64,000 nucleotides of DNA, taken from a virus. The stretch is from IMG/VR virus record IMGVR_UViG_3300009184_000041, positions 1 through 64,000 of that record; one strand, written 5' to 3'. Numbering within the stretch: position 1 is the first letter of the stretch; each line of letters opens with the position of its first letter. The position numbers were made by a program, and so were the translations under genes. The notes beneath the pieces are model-generated. The model was given only the letters and a program-made list of their open reading frames with translations. It had not been told where the DNA came from and did no database searches. Below, piece by piece: positions 32,701 through 37,932 of this stretch.

Positions 32701-33219
32701 TATCGTTATAGAGATTTGGTAACAAACACAATATCTGGTTTACAACGCGGCACCGCCGGTACCGCAGCGGCCAGTCATAATATAGGCGCAATAGTATATG
32801 ACATTGGTCGTGGTAATTTGTTGAATATAAATTATCAAGATTACGTGGTAAAAGACTCTGGCATGGGCGATGGCACCACGGCAGTGTTCTACGCACCCAA
32901 TATTGATATTGCGGATTTTGGTGATTCTAGTACAGTGTATGTGGAAAGCATTGAAGTTTATGTTGGCGGAGTTCGCCAATACAACTATAGTGATACCACA
33001 GCTGATAGTCAATATCGTTGGATTGTGTCATTGTTTGAACCTTTGGCCGTTGAATTCATAGTAGACGATACATATCCTGCTCCGGCAGCCGGCAGTGCAG
33101 TGACTATCTTGCAACGCCGGGGCAAGACCTGGTACGAGCCAGGCATTGGCACCCCCAGTGACGGTATAGCACTGCAAGAAACCAACACTGTGGCCGCAAG
33201 GTTTTTGTGTGACAGATAA
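17710..33219 (+). CDS. Giant modular tail/baseplate structural protein (5169 aa) in the gp7 position
   Basis: One uninterrupted reading frame of 15.5 kb, about five times the length of T4 gp7, which holds this place after gp6. The N-terminal ~170 residues (SVDFLPEIFRTPVNKQFLAATL, FVDYDSFINFSQYFWLPSGP) and a segment near residue 3850 (LTSMFNFVLSEFAAPEWLIK, LDYIQEVKPYHVQIREFNL) look like the conserved wedge-type parts. Most of the rest is beta-sandwich modules rich in Thr, Asn, Gly and Tyr. Seven FG-GAP-like repeats lie at about 2373-3290, and a YYIKTI-type module occurs three times (about 585, 4422, 4560). No transmembrane or catalytic motif was seen. It most likely forms an enlarged wedge or an adhesin-like skirt. 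The promoter must lie upstream, as the start is coupled to gp6. Confidence 0.8.
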   Translation: MARTRSVDFLPEIFRTPVNKQFLAATLDQMVQEPKFKKTQGFIGRTVGPGVNPNDKYVVEPSEVRQEYQLEPGVVSLVPDTKTIKNVITYPGMNDAIGFQGGNENRADQLYNSEYYTWDPFVDYDSFINFSQYFWLPSGPETVDVAALGVPTNDNFVVNRENGVYTFSGLAGDNPIIDLVRGGSYTFQVAQNAKETVNYRVTNNGITSYQIDFQPNPTLTLTRGNTYVFNITLNGVYPFWIKTALSLGTADAYNSGVLRNGSSFGLVTFTVPQDAPDTLYYVSENQTNLRGTINVVDGTPGTGPGFWIQTSPGVAGVVPTTPNISNRDVYGVANNGEDLGVVSFNVPQKTAQQFYYDLPDVGPIDLLTELKFDQINNQPLEQFIATYGGIDGTTYLDTRTLVFTNPIADDTDGGWLITSFYDPLPRLDSQNGQVGSYDTVNYDQTDVVPIADRYQVWQISIVNRNGVDYISLSKIADVGLNQKFTISYGNTYSNTSWYKNSTGYFQRIPLLTAVFNELYYQDGTDPAIFGRIRLLDQTETSTLFIDQIVGQKNYTSPNGVTFTNGLKVRFTGDVLPVNYGSGTTTFTCTATQAGSNYITCSSTAGLYEGEEIVFSGTTAGGIVAGVTYYIKTISANGIQFSIATVADGATFELSTATVVGFTAVAFANNEFYVAGVGTAIELLPVRNFITPETYVVDAKDSTIASEPGEVDYLTIDRASKDLNAWTRSNRWFHVDVIQASAAYNNTVTTLDNNYRAKRPIINFRPNIRLYNFGTQGKDPVDIIDFSATDAFSNIEGSTGYSVDGYTFVDGTRVIFAADADPDVRNKIYVVQFITPDSVAPLIAQPIINLVVASDGVVLVDQTTVCLNGTTQKGLSFWYDGVEWTEAQQKTGVQQAPLFDVYDLSGISFGNRAKYPSSTFTGSKLFSYAVGDTGILDPILQFPLQYLNINNVGDIVFENNLYKDTFLYVEDNVSITSDISSGVAREYVDRTVFDKLIGWQTAAATSQQYQQFKFTYTGQSLKLDVAVGTTTVLPPIKIYVSSEFIQPSKYSYIVSTDSTSITLTDTYLPTDVIEVLVLSDQTSATAFYQVPINLQNNPLNNNSPSFTLGTIRTQYETICENLSSKLVGPINGANNTRDLSNIVPYGATILQQSAPMTLAGYFLRSEAYNIFSSLQFNSQEYLKFKGQLLNAATQQVVQNQTAGEVLDTALADITLGRVESQPFYWSDMIPAGSVYQQTSYTVSNTTSTVFDTIQVYNYTSANYFGMNVYLNGVILLRDRDYIVATDGPRITVLVDLVLGDQLLLKEYNATYGSFVPNTPSKLGLYPAYRPEIEVQKTSNGTQTVIIGHDGSVTKTFGDIRDSVLLEFETRIFNNLKLDGNPVPLSVTDVLPGQFRTTGYSINDINNILATDFLSYVAWNKLDYRTQNYSVANEFSWNYSSSQSKLDNATLPGAWRGIYRYYYDTQQPELTPWEMLGFTIRPDWWIDNYGPGPYTQDNLVLWDDLEAGYVADPVAPYYLPKYARPGLTTVIPTGTEGELISPFDSVVGNYNENTFRKSWAVGDGGPVEASWWNSSAYPFAVMRLLALTRPAKFFALFADRDLYKFDTDLNQYLYNNRYRLNAKDLVIYGNGISKASYIDWIVDYNRQSGLDSTADLTADLGALDVRLCYRMASFSDKQYIKIYTEKSSPNSTNTTFLIPDESYDLLLYKNQPFDRASYSSVVVQKVAGGYAVFGYSTTQPYFNVIQSQYTGQLQTYSAGGATVRVPTFYTNTITQIPYGYIFADETSVSDFLLSYGKYLERQGLTFEDVVNGYILTWGQMVNEFLYWSQQGWDEQALINLNPLAFKLSISRDQAVVDSIQAQTADNILLDQNKKELPTRNLIITRIDNTFTCEPATDQTLSYIDLKYTSYEHMIVLNNASVFGDLIYQPTTGARQSRLNLVAVTSTEWNGNVDAQGFILNQNNIEEWNSYSTYTKGQIVKYKGAYWSAASIIQPTMVFNANDWLVSDYTQIELGLLPNLANKANQLQNSYNINTANLESDNDLLSYGLIGFRPRQYMTSLNLDDVSQLNVYRQFLGSKGTILSAELFAQANLGKESADYSIYENWAVQRAVYGANANRSFFQLRLNRALLDSNPSLVQIINPQETSQADQTILVSDIWRESYNITSPDILPTTTTLPTDTALPSAGYVNLDDVDITVFDIDNSDSLAANIDSIGVGTNIWVAKTNAYDWAIYRSQAVPGVIAHVCDNLDGTSLVIFTKQHGLAVDNKLIIRFFDAEVNGVYTVLSVVDLNTVTIAFSFVGDRTVVNGTGLGFTLETQRVAQASDVLNLPYANTIAPGAKVWVDDNGAGLWTVLQKQEVFTELLGLSPSEVDEGEQYGSAVAQAQNRFAALVGSPRYRFPVGATKWNIANEYVEDAIVYVPDPYQTEFYIANVGGTPAPVPQGISIYNTAYWTPYSLNTLPKRGGMYVYVKSDSNVYAPISPLAPLDSVLSLAVTDKSGGLYDGESAARGYGTSVDFGNQSWAAAGAPGSLGANGMPNNGYAVVIYKDPQLSAPGNIPYGQWQLLTSPNSITAPEEFGQNVAVSLDERWLYVGAPGANAVYAYGRVDWERQRLQTLGDGATTSYFIGDTIKIDANTQLTVSVAGDEQVLGTNYTVVNSFTAVVFATAPAAGDAIEIIRTSRKLLDYQVYYGVAGTGGSGSNATFVVTRVRGTVTVSIENGGTAYTTGNTITIPAASFGGGSSPANNITFTITANSGVIVAINGTPSYTPPPLTVSFSLNEYFYTVDNLYSFSVLVDDVLQRPEIDYIFSGDSTLGNDLTFLNSPAAGSTILVRAEGYFQYAGTISNAGSVAGDDFGYSVSTSTDGRQVLIGAPNNTVNGDVEAGTVYVYDRDVQRFIYGTDASSVTFTVLGSVSAPVSVLVNNTFLVNEQAAAPNQTNTFAVSGNTITILADLQVGDIIEIETNRFSLVQEIAQDTVAEFSNYGYDTDLCSYNCSLYVGAPNSSVQQFKAGAVERSVNQSRAFGITTNTVANAVLTSGNTLRVNNQDVAVPGSWNNSTVYATNTVVYNTDNSVTTIYLSLQSVPAGTALTNTSYWKTITTTTITASAQVRSLAAQINAEVPNVQATVDATGYLTIAVKNSAAAPVGNKLNVAPGSVGTAFADLVFETFVFTQTIVSPYPVDFAGFGTSVSIDDSAVNLVVGSPRGTLYLITVWDLNTTVWDEGATDFFDQVLQSGAVYTYDLLSSSSSSVANPDKFVFGQQIDNPDIQSYDQYGAAVDYTDGVLFTGAPGNELEDSTMLANYGRVFVSSNDARTPAWTVLREERPVVDIRLLNSVYSYDRITSATTQYYDFFDPLQGKILGAARQNLDYIGAVDPASYNVGPVGIRGTTWGQDRVGETWWDTSTVRFIDPNQDDIVYASRRWGQTFPGSSVDVYQWIVSPNTPSNYVGEGIPLNTVSYVVNTVLSKNGVFTTEYYFWVRGITTTATQKGKTLPVSTVANYIENPRGSGIAYLAPINSSTIALYNAGDFIEAEDTIISIEFDKELTNDNVHVEYELIAQDREDSFISSNLYRKMQDSFCGVDTQGNLVPDINLGVAERYGVQFRPRQSMFVDRFAALKNYLTRVNSVLSLYAISESRQFNLLNSSEPEPSAGSGEWNKRVANLEILGFQNINIVPLGYKYLVVSDSSNRGLWTIYQVEQRVTIAGTVRVLQLTRVQNYDTAQYWSYINWYLPGYNSSSKIIAEVSSVSALNTLDVTVGSSVKVTANSQGKFEIYLRTDTGFDRVGLQDGTIEFSAELWDYAIGRFGFDVEVFDAQYYDQEPVIETRKIIQAINEELFIDDLQIERNRSLTSMFNFVLSEFAAPEWLIKTSLIDVEHRIRSLTPFQNYSRDNQEFVLDYIQEVKPYHVQIREFNLRYNGFDQWFGDMTDFDVPAYYNTSLQVPQFTSPILLPYDHGTAFNSETNVLSDLPSNSTVWSSWPYSQWFGNYLLRLDSVDLIETGSGYTEPPEIEIIANPNDPAPSVAAEAVAVLNGQGQVVGVNVTVNGSGYRSTPTITFVGGNGTGAVAYPRMTNDVVRQFRTVIKYDRFQYQTTIQTWSSEGTYENGTLVRYDNRVWSALNADGSSAVVGPTFDLENWQLVNAATYTYPGSTQATGLTGVDRTMGLYVPGANEYGLELPLLVDGVDYPGVQVWGDYFTGTQTLDANYQSEFADIYLGERFSDINVDGGEFIGPYEGHAPEELVNGSEYDTMDMRIYTRPGSDWQNDGHGFQIGTIRYTFEPGITFDYSWAGVVDHPFNLIVSNLTTGRVLVPEIDYSINWVNQSVTVINNVDAFDIISIDVYEIGGGSQLFRENYSGAEVIADNNVIILPVRYAEIVEAYVFINGQQVALPELQPYTTSQVWNQNNTYQSIDIVFNNNEITVTSSTAVYNVLTCNNTSALTVGQPIVFSGTVFGGIVSGQKYYVQSIVNSTQFYITTIAGSDTPLTLTTNSGTMTGTPEGSYYRAIQTVPAGIVLTNTNYWLPFVPSVQTKLTITATVSATDGIAIVVLGNATSVAVSDTLAQGNAIVLLGSTALLSVGQTVTFSGYSLGGVLTETNYKILTIVDDSMSAITITEDGTTEVALIDDQASWIGELSAKFVPVNYQSWSTPVIETFVVNQEVIDNSAITLSQTPIATNPANMIVMINGNRILGPSGIEWIGDGTTSSFGLPQRFGSSFSQASIDATNDIQVWVDGILQKQSFGAEIGTYSVTNYDGSNTPGRQVIFDTVPASGAVILISVSTLAQCEFAYDPSAPAFTSLLQISSTLNLDDVIEVVTWNDTSQQNALTLTFAGPVQTGITIYQAYDETDYDSPTLNDPTQPLPGEFAFEVGTSSPTNDFDLLRNNIDASRLWVTLDGARLFEGSDYTIQGQYLILAQGAIDTNQILIVTEFTNSVVPESLAFRIFQDMRGVQATYRMTASTTTVLTQSLSATADIIYVENATRLTEPDLPAGVFGIITIDGERIMYRYRDLVTNTISGLQRGTAGTAAASHNIGAIVYDIGRGNLLNINYQDYVVKDSGMGDGTTAVFYAPNIDIADFGDSSTVYVESIEVYVGGVRQYNYSDTTADSQYRWIVSLFEPLAVEFIVDDTYPAPAAGSAVTILQRRGKTWYEPGIGTPSDGIALQETNTVAARFLCDR
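24820..27590 (+). repeat. Seven FG-GAP-like repeats (integrin-type beta-propeller) inside the giant gene
   Basis: Seven segments share the pattern (F/Y)Gxx(V/D)...(L/V)xVGxP. They are YGSAV..LVGSP at 24826, YGTSV..AAGAPG at 25231, FGQNV..YVGAPG at 25426, FGYSV..LIGAPN at 26257, YGYDT..YVGAPN at 26641, FGTSV..VVGSPR at 27250 and YGAAV..FTGAPG at 27511. Seven is the blade number of integrin-type propellers. Spacing is irregular (about 65 to 280 residues), so several blades carry inserted domains. Confidence 0.7.
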
Positions 33220-33223
33220 CACG

Positions 33224-33231
33224 GATAAATA
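33224..33231 (+). promoter_or_regulatory. Late promoter box (GATAAATA)
   Basis: GATAAATA lies in the short gap after the giant gene and 7 bases before the ATG at 33239. AAAGGA directly follows it and could serve as the ribosome-binding site. It would drive the small gene and the tail-fibre genes behind it. Confidence 0.6.
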
Positions 33232-33238
33232 AAGGACC

Positions 33239-33388
33239 ATGGCAAATACATCACAAGATCAGAACAAACCACAGACTCAACCATCTGCCCCACGTCGTCC
33301 TAACGAAACAGGCAGCATAAGTGTTCAGGCTCACATGCGCATTTTTGATCCAAAAACTCAAAAAACTTACGTGGAGGGACGAGCATGA
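33239..33388 (+). CDS. Small virion-associated protein of 49 residues
   Basis: The ORF starts with ATG at 33239 behind AAAGGA and ends with TGA at 33388, overlapping the next start by ATGA. The product opens with a Gln/Pro-rich stretch (NKPQTQPSAPRRP) and closes with a structured HMRIFDPKTQKTYVEGRA. The last part resembles the opening of the next protein (KIHDPNTGEVLVDKKNAIHY), hinting at a shared strand or an interaction. Function unknown. The late promoter, ribosome-binding site and coupling make it a real gene. Confidence 0.7.
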   Translation: MANTSQDQNKPQTQPSAPRRPNETGSISVQAHMRIFDPKTQKTYVEGRA

Positions 33389-33993
33389 TTATTCAGCCCG
33401 GACTGTGCAAAATTGAAGGATTTGTAAAGATACACGATCCCAATACTGGTGAAGTGCTGGTGGACAAAAAGAACGCTATTCACTACGAAAATATCAGTTT
33501 GGCCATGGCTCAAACTTTAAGTGATCGCAACACCGGGTACATTTATCAAATGGCATTTGGCAACGGCGGCAGCTCAGTAGACCCCACTGGTGTTATCACA
33601 TATTTGCCCCCAAATACCACAGGTCAAAATGCTGACTTGTACAACGAAACTTATGCCAAGGTAGTTGACGACAACTCAGCAGCTGACACAGACCCTGAAA
33701 ATAACAAAATGACTCCGTTGCACACCAGCGGTAATGTTTACAGTGACATTCTTGTGACATGTTTGTTGGACTACGGCGAACCGCCAGAACAACAAGCATT
33801 TGATAATTCAACCAATTTCAGTGGTGAATTTGTGTTTGACGAACTTGGATTAAAAACATGGAATGGGTCAGTAGATAATTTACGCTTGATTACACACGTG
33901 ATTTTCCATCCTGTACAAAAGAGTTTGAATCGTCAGATTCAAATTGATTACACCCTGCGTATACAGACGCTGAGTAACATAAATGCTGTATAA
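33385..33993 (+). CDS. Virion structural protein, tail or baseplate, unknown role
   Basis: 202 residues, coupled by ATGA to the 49-residue gene. It begins with GLCKIEGFVKIHDPNTGEVL, has an alpha-helical MAQTLSDRN stretch followed by IYQMAFGNGGS, and ends with beta strands (GEFVFDELGLKTW, IQIDYTLRIQTL). Similar proteins occur next to tail-fibre genes of marine T4-like phages. I could not match it to a numbered T4 gene; gp8 has been considered but is longer (334 aa) and shows no obvious match. Confidence 0.55.
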   Translation: MIIQPGLCKIEGFVKIHDPNTGEVLVDKKNAIHYENISLAMAQTLSDRNTGYIYQMAFGNGGSSVDPTGVITYLPPNTTGQNADLYNETYAKVVDDNSAADTDPENNKMTPLHTSGNVYSDILVTCLLDYGEPPEQQAFDNSTNFSGEFVFDELGLKTWNGSVDNLRLITHVIFHPVQKSLNRQIQIDYTLRIQTLSNINAV

Positions 33994-33996
33994 ATA
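33989..33996 (+). promoter_or_regulatory. T4-type late promoter box (TATAAATA) before the tail-fibre gene
   Basis: An exact TATAAATA overlaps the stop codon of the preceding gene and lies 21 bases before the ATG at 34018. CTAGGAAC (34002-34009) offers a Shine-Dalgarno-like GGA. The layout is that of a standard late promoter. Confidence 0.7.
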
Positions 33997-34017
33997 TAGC
34001 AACTAGGAACCTTTGAC

Positions 34018-35805
34018 ATGGCATATACAATCAATCTAACAGACGGCACAGTTTTTGCTACCATCAGTGATGGTACCATTAATACATCAAGTTCGATGAT
34101 CTTGGTGGGCAAAAACTATGCTGGATACGGTGAATTTTTGGACGAAAACTTTATCCACCTGTTGGAAAATGGTTCAAATACCACTGCACCAGCATCGCCC
34201 TTGACAGGACAACTTTGGTGGGACAAAACCAATAACTTGCTAAAAGTTTACAACGGTTCTATTTTCAAAACAATTTCGGCTGCCACGGCTTCCGCTAGTC
34301 AGCCCGCCAGCAATGTAACAGGTGACTTGTGGTATGATACCACAAATCAACAATTGAAAGTTTATACTGGCGCGGCATTCTTGGTTGTGGGTCCAGGATA
34401 TTCCAGCGCACAAGGCACATCAGGTGCCATTCCTGAAACCATCTTAAATTCAGTTGGTGCTACACGATACATTACCAGTTTGTATGTGAACAACGTGCGT
34501 GTGGCCATAGTCTATGATGGTGCAAGTTTTACCCCCGAGGCAGCATTAGTTGTGGCATTCCCAACCATCTATCCCGGTGTAACATTGAGTGCAAGTGTAT
34601 CTGGCGCAGTATTTGCTGGATCAGCTACTAACGCACAGTTGCTGGACAGTTTGGACAGTAGTCAATTCATGCGTACTGACACAAACACTTCTACCACTGG
34701 TATTTTGCGTGTGCAAAACAACACTGGATTATTTGTTGGTGCTGCCAACGTATTCAACGTCAATACCACTGCTACAGACGCCAACATCAAGAGCAATATT
34801 TCTGGTGGTAATTTGATCATTCAAGCCAATGTGTCAGGCACAACATACAATGTAGCAACTGCATTAGGTGCCAGCGGGACATTTGCAATTGCCAACGCTG
34901 GTACTGTAGGAACAACACTGACAGTGACTGGCAACAGTTCAGGTGGCAACTTGACCACAGCAGGACAAGTAAGTGCAATTGGCAATGTCACTGGTGGCAA
35001 TATTATCACTGCGGCCTTGATACAAGGCGCCACAGTCAGTGCCACAGCCAACGTTCAAGCTGGTAACTTACGCACCGCAGGACAAGTGAGTGCTACAGGT
35101 AATATCACATCAGCAGCCAACATTGCAGGTACTTATTTCTTGGGCAACGGCTCACAACTCACAGGATTGAGTTTGGGTGTTAGTGTTACTAAATTTGAAA
35201 ATGGTACAACAGAAGGCAATGTTGGTGCACCAAACGGCAACATTGCATTTACTGTGGCCGGAACTGCCAACGTGCTGGTACTTACAACCGGTACTGCATA
35301 CTTTGCCGGCAACGTCAGCACAATTGGTATTGAGAAAACTGGAACCAACGCAATTGGTAATATTGGCTCCAGTAGCAATTACTTCAACCGTGTGTTTGCC
35401 ACTGCTACCACAGCACTTTACGCTGACGTTGCAGAACGCTTTGCAGCCGACGAACTGTTGGAACCTGGTACAGTGGTTGAATTGGGCGGCACAAAAGAAA
35501 TCACTCGTTCAACACAAGATTTAAGCGAAAATGTATTTGGTGTTATAAGTACAAGACCAGCCTACACCATGAACGGCGGAGCCGGCGAAGATGACACTCA
35601 TCCAGCAGTTGCAATGACCGGACGAGTTCCTGTAAAATGTGTGGGCACAGTACGCAAAGGTGATCGACTTGTGAGTGCTGGCGAAGGTGTTGCAAGAGCA
35701 GCCCTGCCAGGAGAAGCCACAGCATTCAATGTGATTGGTCGCTCATTGGAAAACAAACATACCCCAGAACTAGGAACAATCGAAGCGATTGTAACGATCA
35801 AATAA
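34018..35805 (+). CDS. Tail-fibre-like protein with C-terminal auto-processing/chaperone-like domain
   Basis: 595 residues. The N-terminus contains two GxLWxDxxNxxLKVYxGxxF units (GQLWWDKTNNLLKVYNGS and GDLWYDTTNQQLKVYTGA), common in phage fibres. The middle (about 270-420) is a shaft of short Gly/Asn/Thr repeats such as GGNLTTAGQVSATGNI. The C-terminal ~130 residues (YADVAERFAADELLEPGTVVELGG, FGVISTRPAYTMN, GRVPVKCVGTVRKGDRLV) form a domain often placed at fibre ends and related to peptidase-G2-type intramolecular chaperone domains. It is probably a receptor-facing fibre or a fibre-network protein. A late promoter precedes it. Confidence 0.7.
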   Translation: MAYTINLTDGTVFATISDGTINTSSSMILVGKNYAGYGEFLDENFIHLLENGSNTTAPASPLTGQLWWDKTNNLLKVYNGSIFKTISAATASASQPASNVTGDLWYDTTNQQLKVYTGAAFLVVGPGYSSAQGTSGAIPETILNSVGATRYITSLYVNNVRVAIVYDGASFTPEAALVVAFPTIYPGVTLSASVSGAVFAGSATNAQLLDSLDSSQFMRTDTNTSTTGILRVQNNTGLFVGAANVFNVNTTATDANIKSNISGGNLIIQANVSGTTYNVATALGASGTFAIANAGTVGTTLTVTGNSSGGNLTTAGQVSAIGNVTGGNIITAALIQGATVSATANVQAGNLRTAGQVSATGNITSAANIAGTYFLGNGSQLTGLSLGVSVTKFENGTTEGNVGAPNGNIAFTVAGTANVLVLTTGTAYFAGNVSTIGIEKTGTNAIGNIGSSSNYFNRVFATATTALYADVAERFAADELLEPGTVVELGGTKEITRSTQDLSENVFGVISTRPAYTMNGGAGEDDTHPAVAMTGRVPVKCVGTVRKGDRLVSAGEGVARAALPGEATAFNVIGRSLENKHTPELGTIEAIVTIK

Positions 35806-35818
35806 TTAGGAACGAGAT

Positions 35819-36775
35819 ATGACATATTCAAGTGGCGGCTTAATTCAAGCAGCAGATTACAATGGTTTTGTAAGTACCAACGTGGGTGCCAATCTCAATG
35901 CAACGCTGAACACCGCATACGGACAAACTGCAATAGCTACTGTGGCTGCGGCAGGAACTGTCACTGCCACTCAGTGGGCCAGTTTGGTCAACAGCACTGC
36001 CAGCATGGGCGCACATACAAATACCACAATCACTGCAAGAACAGCACCCACCACTGGCGCTACCATCAACGTGTTGGCCGCTGTCAACACTGATTTGACC
36101 AACATCTATAACAATCGCTACAATGCTTTTGCAGTGGGAACTCAATACACTGCCTGGACTGGTACAAATAGCAAAACCGCAGCCACATCAGGTGCAAACT
36201 GGGCCATTACATTTACCAACACAGTGACATTTGCATCATCTGCTGCCGCCCAGTATTTTTTCAATGCTGGCGGACTTATCAAAATTGATGTGGCAAAGAG
36301 TTCAACTGGTGCCACAGGTGACCCAGAATGGAATGATTTGGCCACCACCTTGTGCGGTGACATTTGGATTTCTGGACTGGCCACTGCACATACCATAGCT
36401 AGTGTTTCATACACAGGTACAACCAAAGTGGGCGGCACAGGTTTACCGACCACACTGAGCACCGGCACTGGTTGGGACGCTCTTGTAGCCGGCGCCGCTG
36501 CTACCATTGTTTACAAACAGTTTGCTGATACTGCTCCTTACACCAGTAATTTTATTCAACATAGCATTGCCAAAAATGCAGGATCAACTACATTGACCAT
36601 TACTACATTGTGGCAAGCAGCCGACGCTGAAAGTGACCCAATCACAGGCGGCACAGCAGCCTCGGGTGCCACACCCGGCACAGCACCTTGCACCATTGTA
36701 ACATACTACCCACCAGAAACCACTAATCTCTCCAACACCTGGGGCACTCCCACTGTGGTTGCCACAACAGTCTAA
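35819..36775 (+). CDS. Putative tail-fibre or receptor-binding structural protein
   Basis: 318 residues, Thr-, Ala- and Gly-rich, nearly without charged residues, preceded by TTAGGAACGAG as ribosome-binding site. A helical N-terminal part (GGLIQAADYNGFVSTNVGANLN) is followed by beta-rich sequence (WAITFTNTVTFASSAAAQYFFNAGGLIKIDV). AQYFFNAGG-type signatures occur in fibre proteins of marine phages. It is the last gene of the tail block and is followed by a terminator. The position next to a fibre gene suggests a receptor-binding role. No enzymatic motif is seen. Confidence 0.55.
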   Translation: MTYSSGGLIQAADYNGFVSTNVGANLNATLNTAYGQTAIATVAAAGTVTATQWASLVNSTASMGAHTNTTITARTAPTTGATINVLAAVNTDLTNIYNNRYNAFAVGTQYTAWTGTNSKTAATSGANWAITFTNTVTFASSAAAQYFFNAGGLIKIDVAKSSTGATGDPEWNDLATTLCGDIWISGLATAHTIASVSYTGTTKVGGTGLPTTLSTGTGWDALVAGAAATIVYKQFADTAPYTSNFIQHSIAKNAGSTTLTITTLWQAADAESDPITGGTAASGATPGTAPCTIVTYYPPETTNLSNTWGTPTVVATTV

Positions 36776-36780
36776 CCAAA

Positions 36781-36805
36781 AGGGGCCACAGCCCCTAGAC
36801 TTTTC
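36781..36805 (+). terminator. Rho-independent terminator closing the tail operon
   Basis: A perfect 6-base-pair stem AGGGGC/GCCCCT (36781-36786 with 36791-36796) encloses a CACA loop and is followed by AGAC and a T-rich run TTTTCTT. It starts 6 bases after the last tail gene's stop, marking the boundary between the structural block and the sugar cassette. Confidence 0.8.
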
Positions 36806-36824
36806 TTCACTTTCTCTGTATAAT
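36796..36824 (+). promoter_or_regulatory. sigma70-type promoter for the sugar-modification operon
   Basis: A consensus -10 box TATAAT (36819-36824) has a TAGACT hexamer (four of six bases match TTGACA) 17 bases upstream. The -35 box touches the terminator stem. The first gene begins 5 bases after the -10 box, so its message would be leaderless or start at the ATG. The box is of the host type, unlike the TATAAATA boxes of the tail block, so this operon may be expressed before late time. Confidence 0.6.
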
Positions 36825-36829
36825 GCATT

Positions 36830-37138
36830 ATGAATACTGATGCCCTAGTTGCTCACGCACGAGCAAGATTTGATCACGCAGCCGCACGACGGGTGCTGAA
36901 AGAAAAATATCAAGCAAAAATGGTGTTTGCCCATGGCGGCGGAATGTGGCGTGCTGGACCTGAATTGCTGACTGTGTTATTGGCCTGCGCACAAGACAAA
37001 GATGTTGTGATACTAGACTTGTACGAAACCCCAGTAAGGATCACAGTGACAGACTTGTTTGCTAAGGCGCACGAACGTTGGCAAGAACAAATGAACGCAT
37101 GGCAGGTAGAATGGCAAGATTTAAATCAAAAACGTTGA
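36830..37138 (+). CDS. Small protein of unknown function, first gene of the sugar operon
   Basis: 102 residues beginning MNTDALVAHARARFDHAAARRVL. It has an alpha-helical N-terminus, a central FAHGGGMWRAGPELLTVLL segment, a short strand pair (KDVVILDLYETPVRITV) and a Trp-rich helical end. I do not recognise it. It starts directly after a TATAAT box without a visible ribosome-binding site. It overlaps the next gene by 28 bases if that gene starts at 37111. Position suggests late virion or early operon regulation, but nothing in the sequence shows this. Confidence 0.6.
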   Translation: MNTDALVAHARARFDHAAARRVLKEKYQAKMVFAHGGGMWRAGPELLTVLLACAQDKDVVILDLYETPVRITVTDLFAKAHERWQEQMNAWQVEWQDLNQKR

Positions 37139-37932
37139 GTCAAGGTGTGTTGATCTTTGCATTCAACAACGAAGCAACAGATTACATTGCCATGGCTGCT
37201 TGGAGTGCTCGAAACATTCGCAGGCATCTAAACCTGCCAGTGGCCTTGGTCACCGACGATCCAGTGGCAGCCGCACAGTATGATTTTGAACACATCATTT
37301 CAACTGTGCCTGACACTGGTGGGTCACGATACTTTGCTGATTATGATGCCACAGTGACTTGGCACAATGCCGGACGCATTAATGCTTACGAACTGTCGCC
37401 GTTTGAACAAACCTTGGTGCTGGATGCTGACTATGTGATAGCCAGTGATAGATTATTGCAAGTACTAGAACTACCACAACAGTTTGCAGCCTTCAAGGAT
37501 GGATTTGATCCCAGCAGTATGACCAATCTTGACACATTTGGTGCGTACAATATGCCCATGTGGTGGGCCACTGTGATGATGTTCCGTCGTGGCAACATCA
37601 GCCAATACATATTTGATAGTATGCAAATGATACGCAACAACTGGCAACACTACCGTGACTTGTATGGCATTCATCAAAGCAACTATCGCAATGACTATGC
37701 CTTGAGCATTGCCCTGGGCTTGGTAGCAGGTGCTGAACAATCAGTGCATGAGATATTTTTTCCCATGCTCAACGTCATGCCAGATCATGGATTGACCTGG
37801 GTAGAACAAGATCATTATGAAATTGAATACACCAACACTGAAGGTCGACTCAAAACTCTGAGTTGGGCTGGATTAGATTTTCATGCCATGTGTAAAAAAC
37901 ACTTGGAGGTGATAGTTGCAGCCCATGGATGA
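37111..37932 (+). CDS. GT-A-type glycosyltransferase-like protein
   Basis: About 273 residues from the ATG at 37111. A longer frame back to 37078 would overlap the upstream gene by 61 bases. The N-terminus is an alpha/beta nucleotide-sugar-binding type (VLIFAFNNEATDYIAMA, LPVALVTDD). The sequence LSPFEQTLVLDADYV gives a DAD motif at residues 105-107, matching the DxD metal/nucleotide-sugar site of GT-A enzymes such as GT8. The second half has MWWATVMMFRRG and FFPMLNVMPDHG. The next gene is a diverged copy. Donor and acceptor are unknown. A sugar transferase acting in the cytoplasm on a glycan, lipid or virion protein is likely. Confidence 0.6.
   Translation: MARFKSKTLSQGVLIFAFNNEATDYIAMAAWSARNIRRHLNLPVALVTDDPVAAAQYDFEHIISTVPDTGGSRYFADYDATVTWHNAGRINAYELSPFEQTLVLDADYVIASDRLLQVLELPQQFAAFKDGFDPSSMTNLDTFGAYNMPMWWATVMMFRRGNISQYIFDSMQMIRNNWQHYRDLYGIHQSNYRNDYALSIALGLVAGAEQSVHEIFFPMLNVMPDHGLTWVEQDHYEIEYTNTEGRLKTLSWAGLDFHAMCKKHLEVIVAAHG
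37905..37910 (+). promoter_or_regulatory. Strong Shine-Dalgarno GGAGGT deciding a TTG start
   Basis: GGAGGT lies 5 bases before TTG at 37916 but 14 bases before the first in-frame ATG at 37925. Its spacing favours the TTG as start of the downstream gene, inside the end of the upstream gene. Confidence 0.55.
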
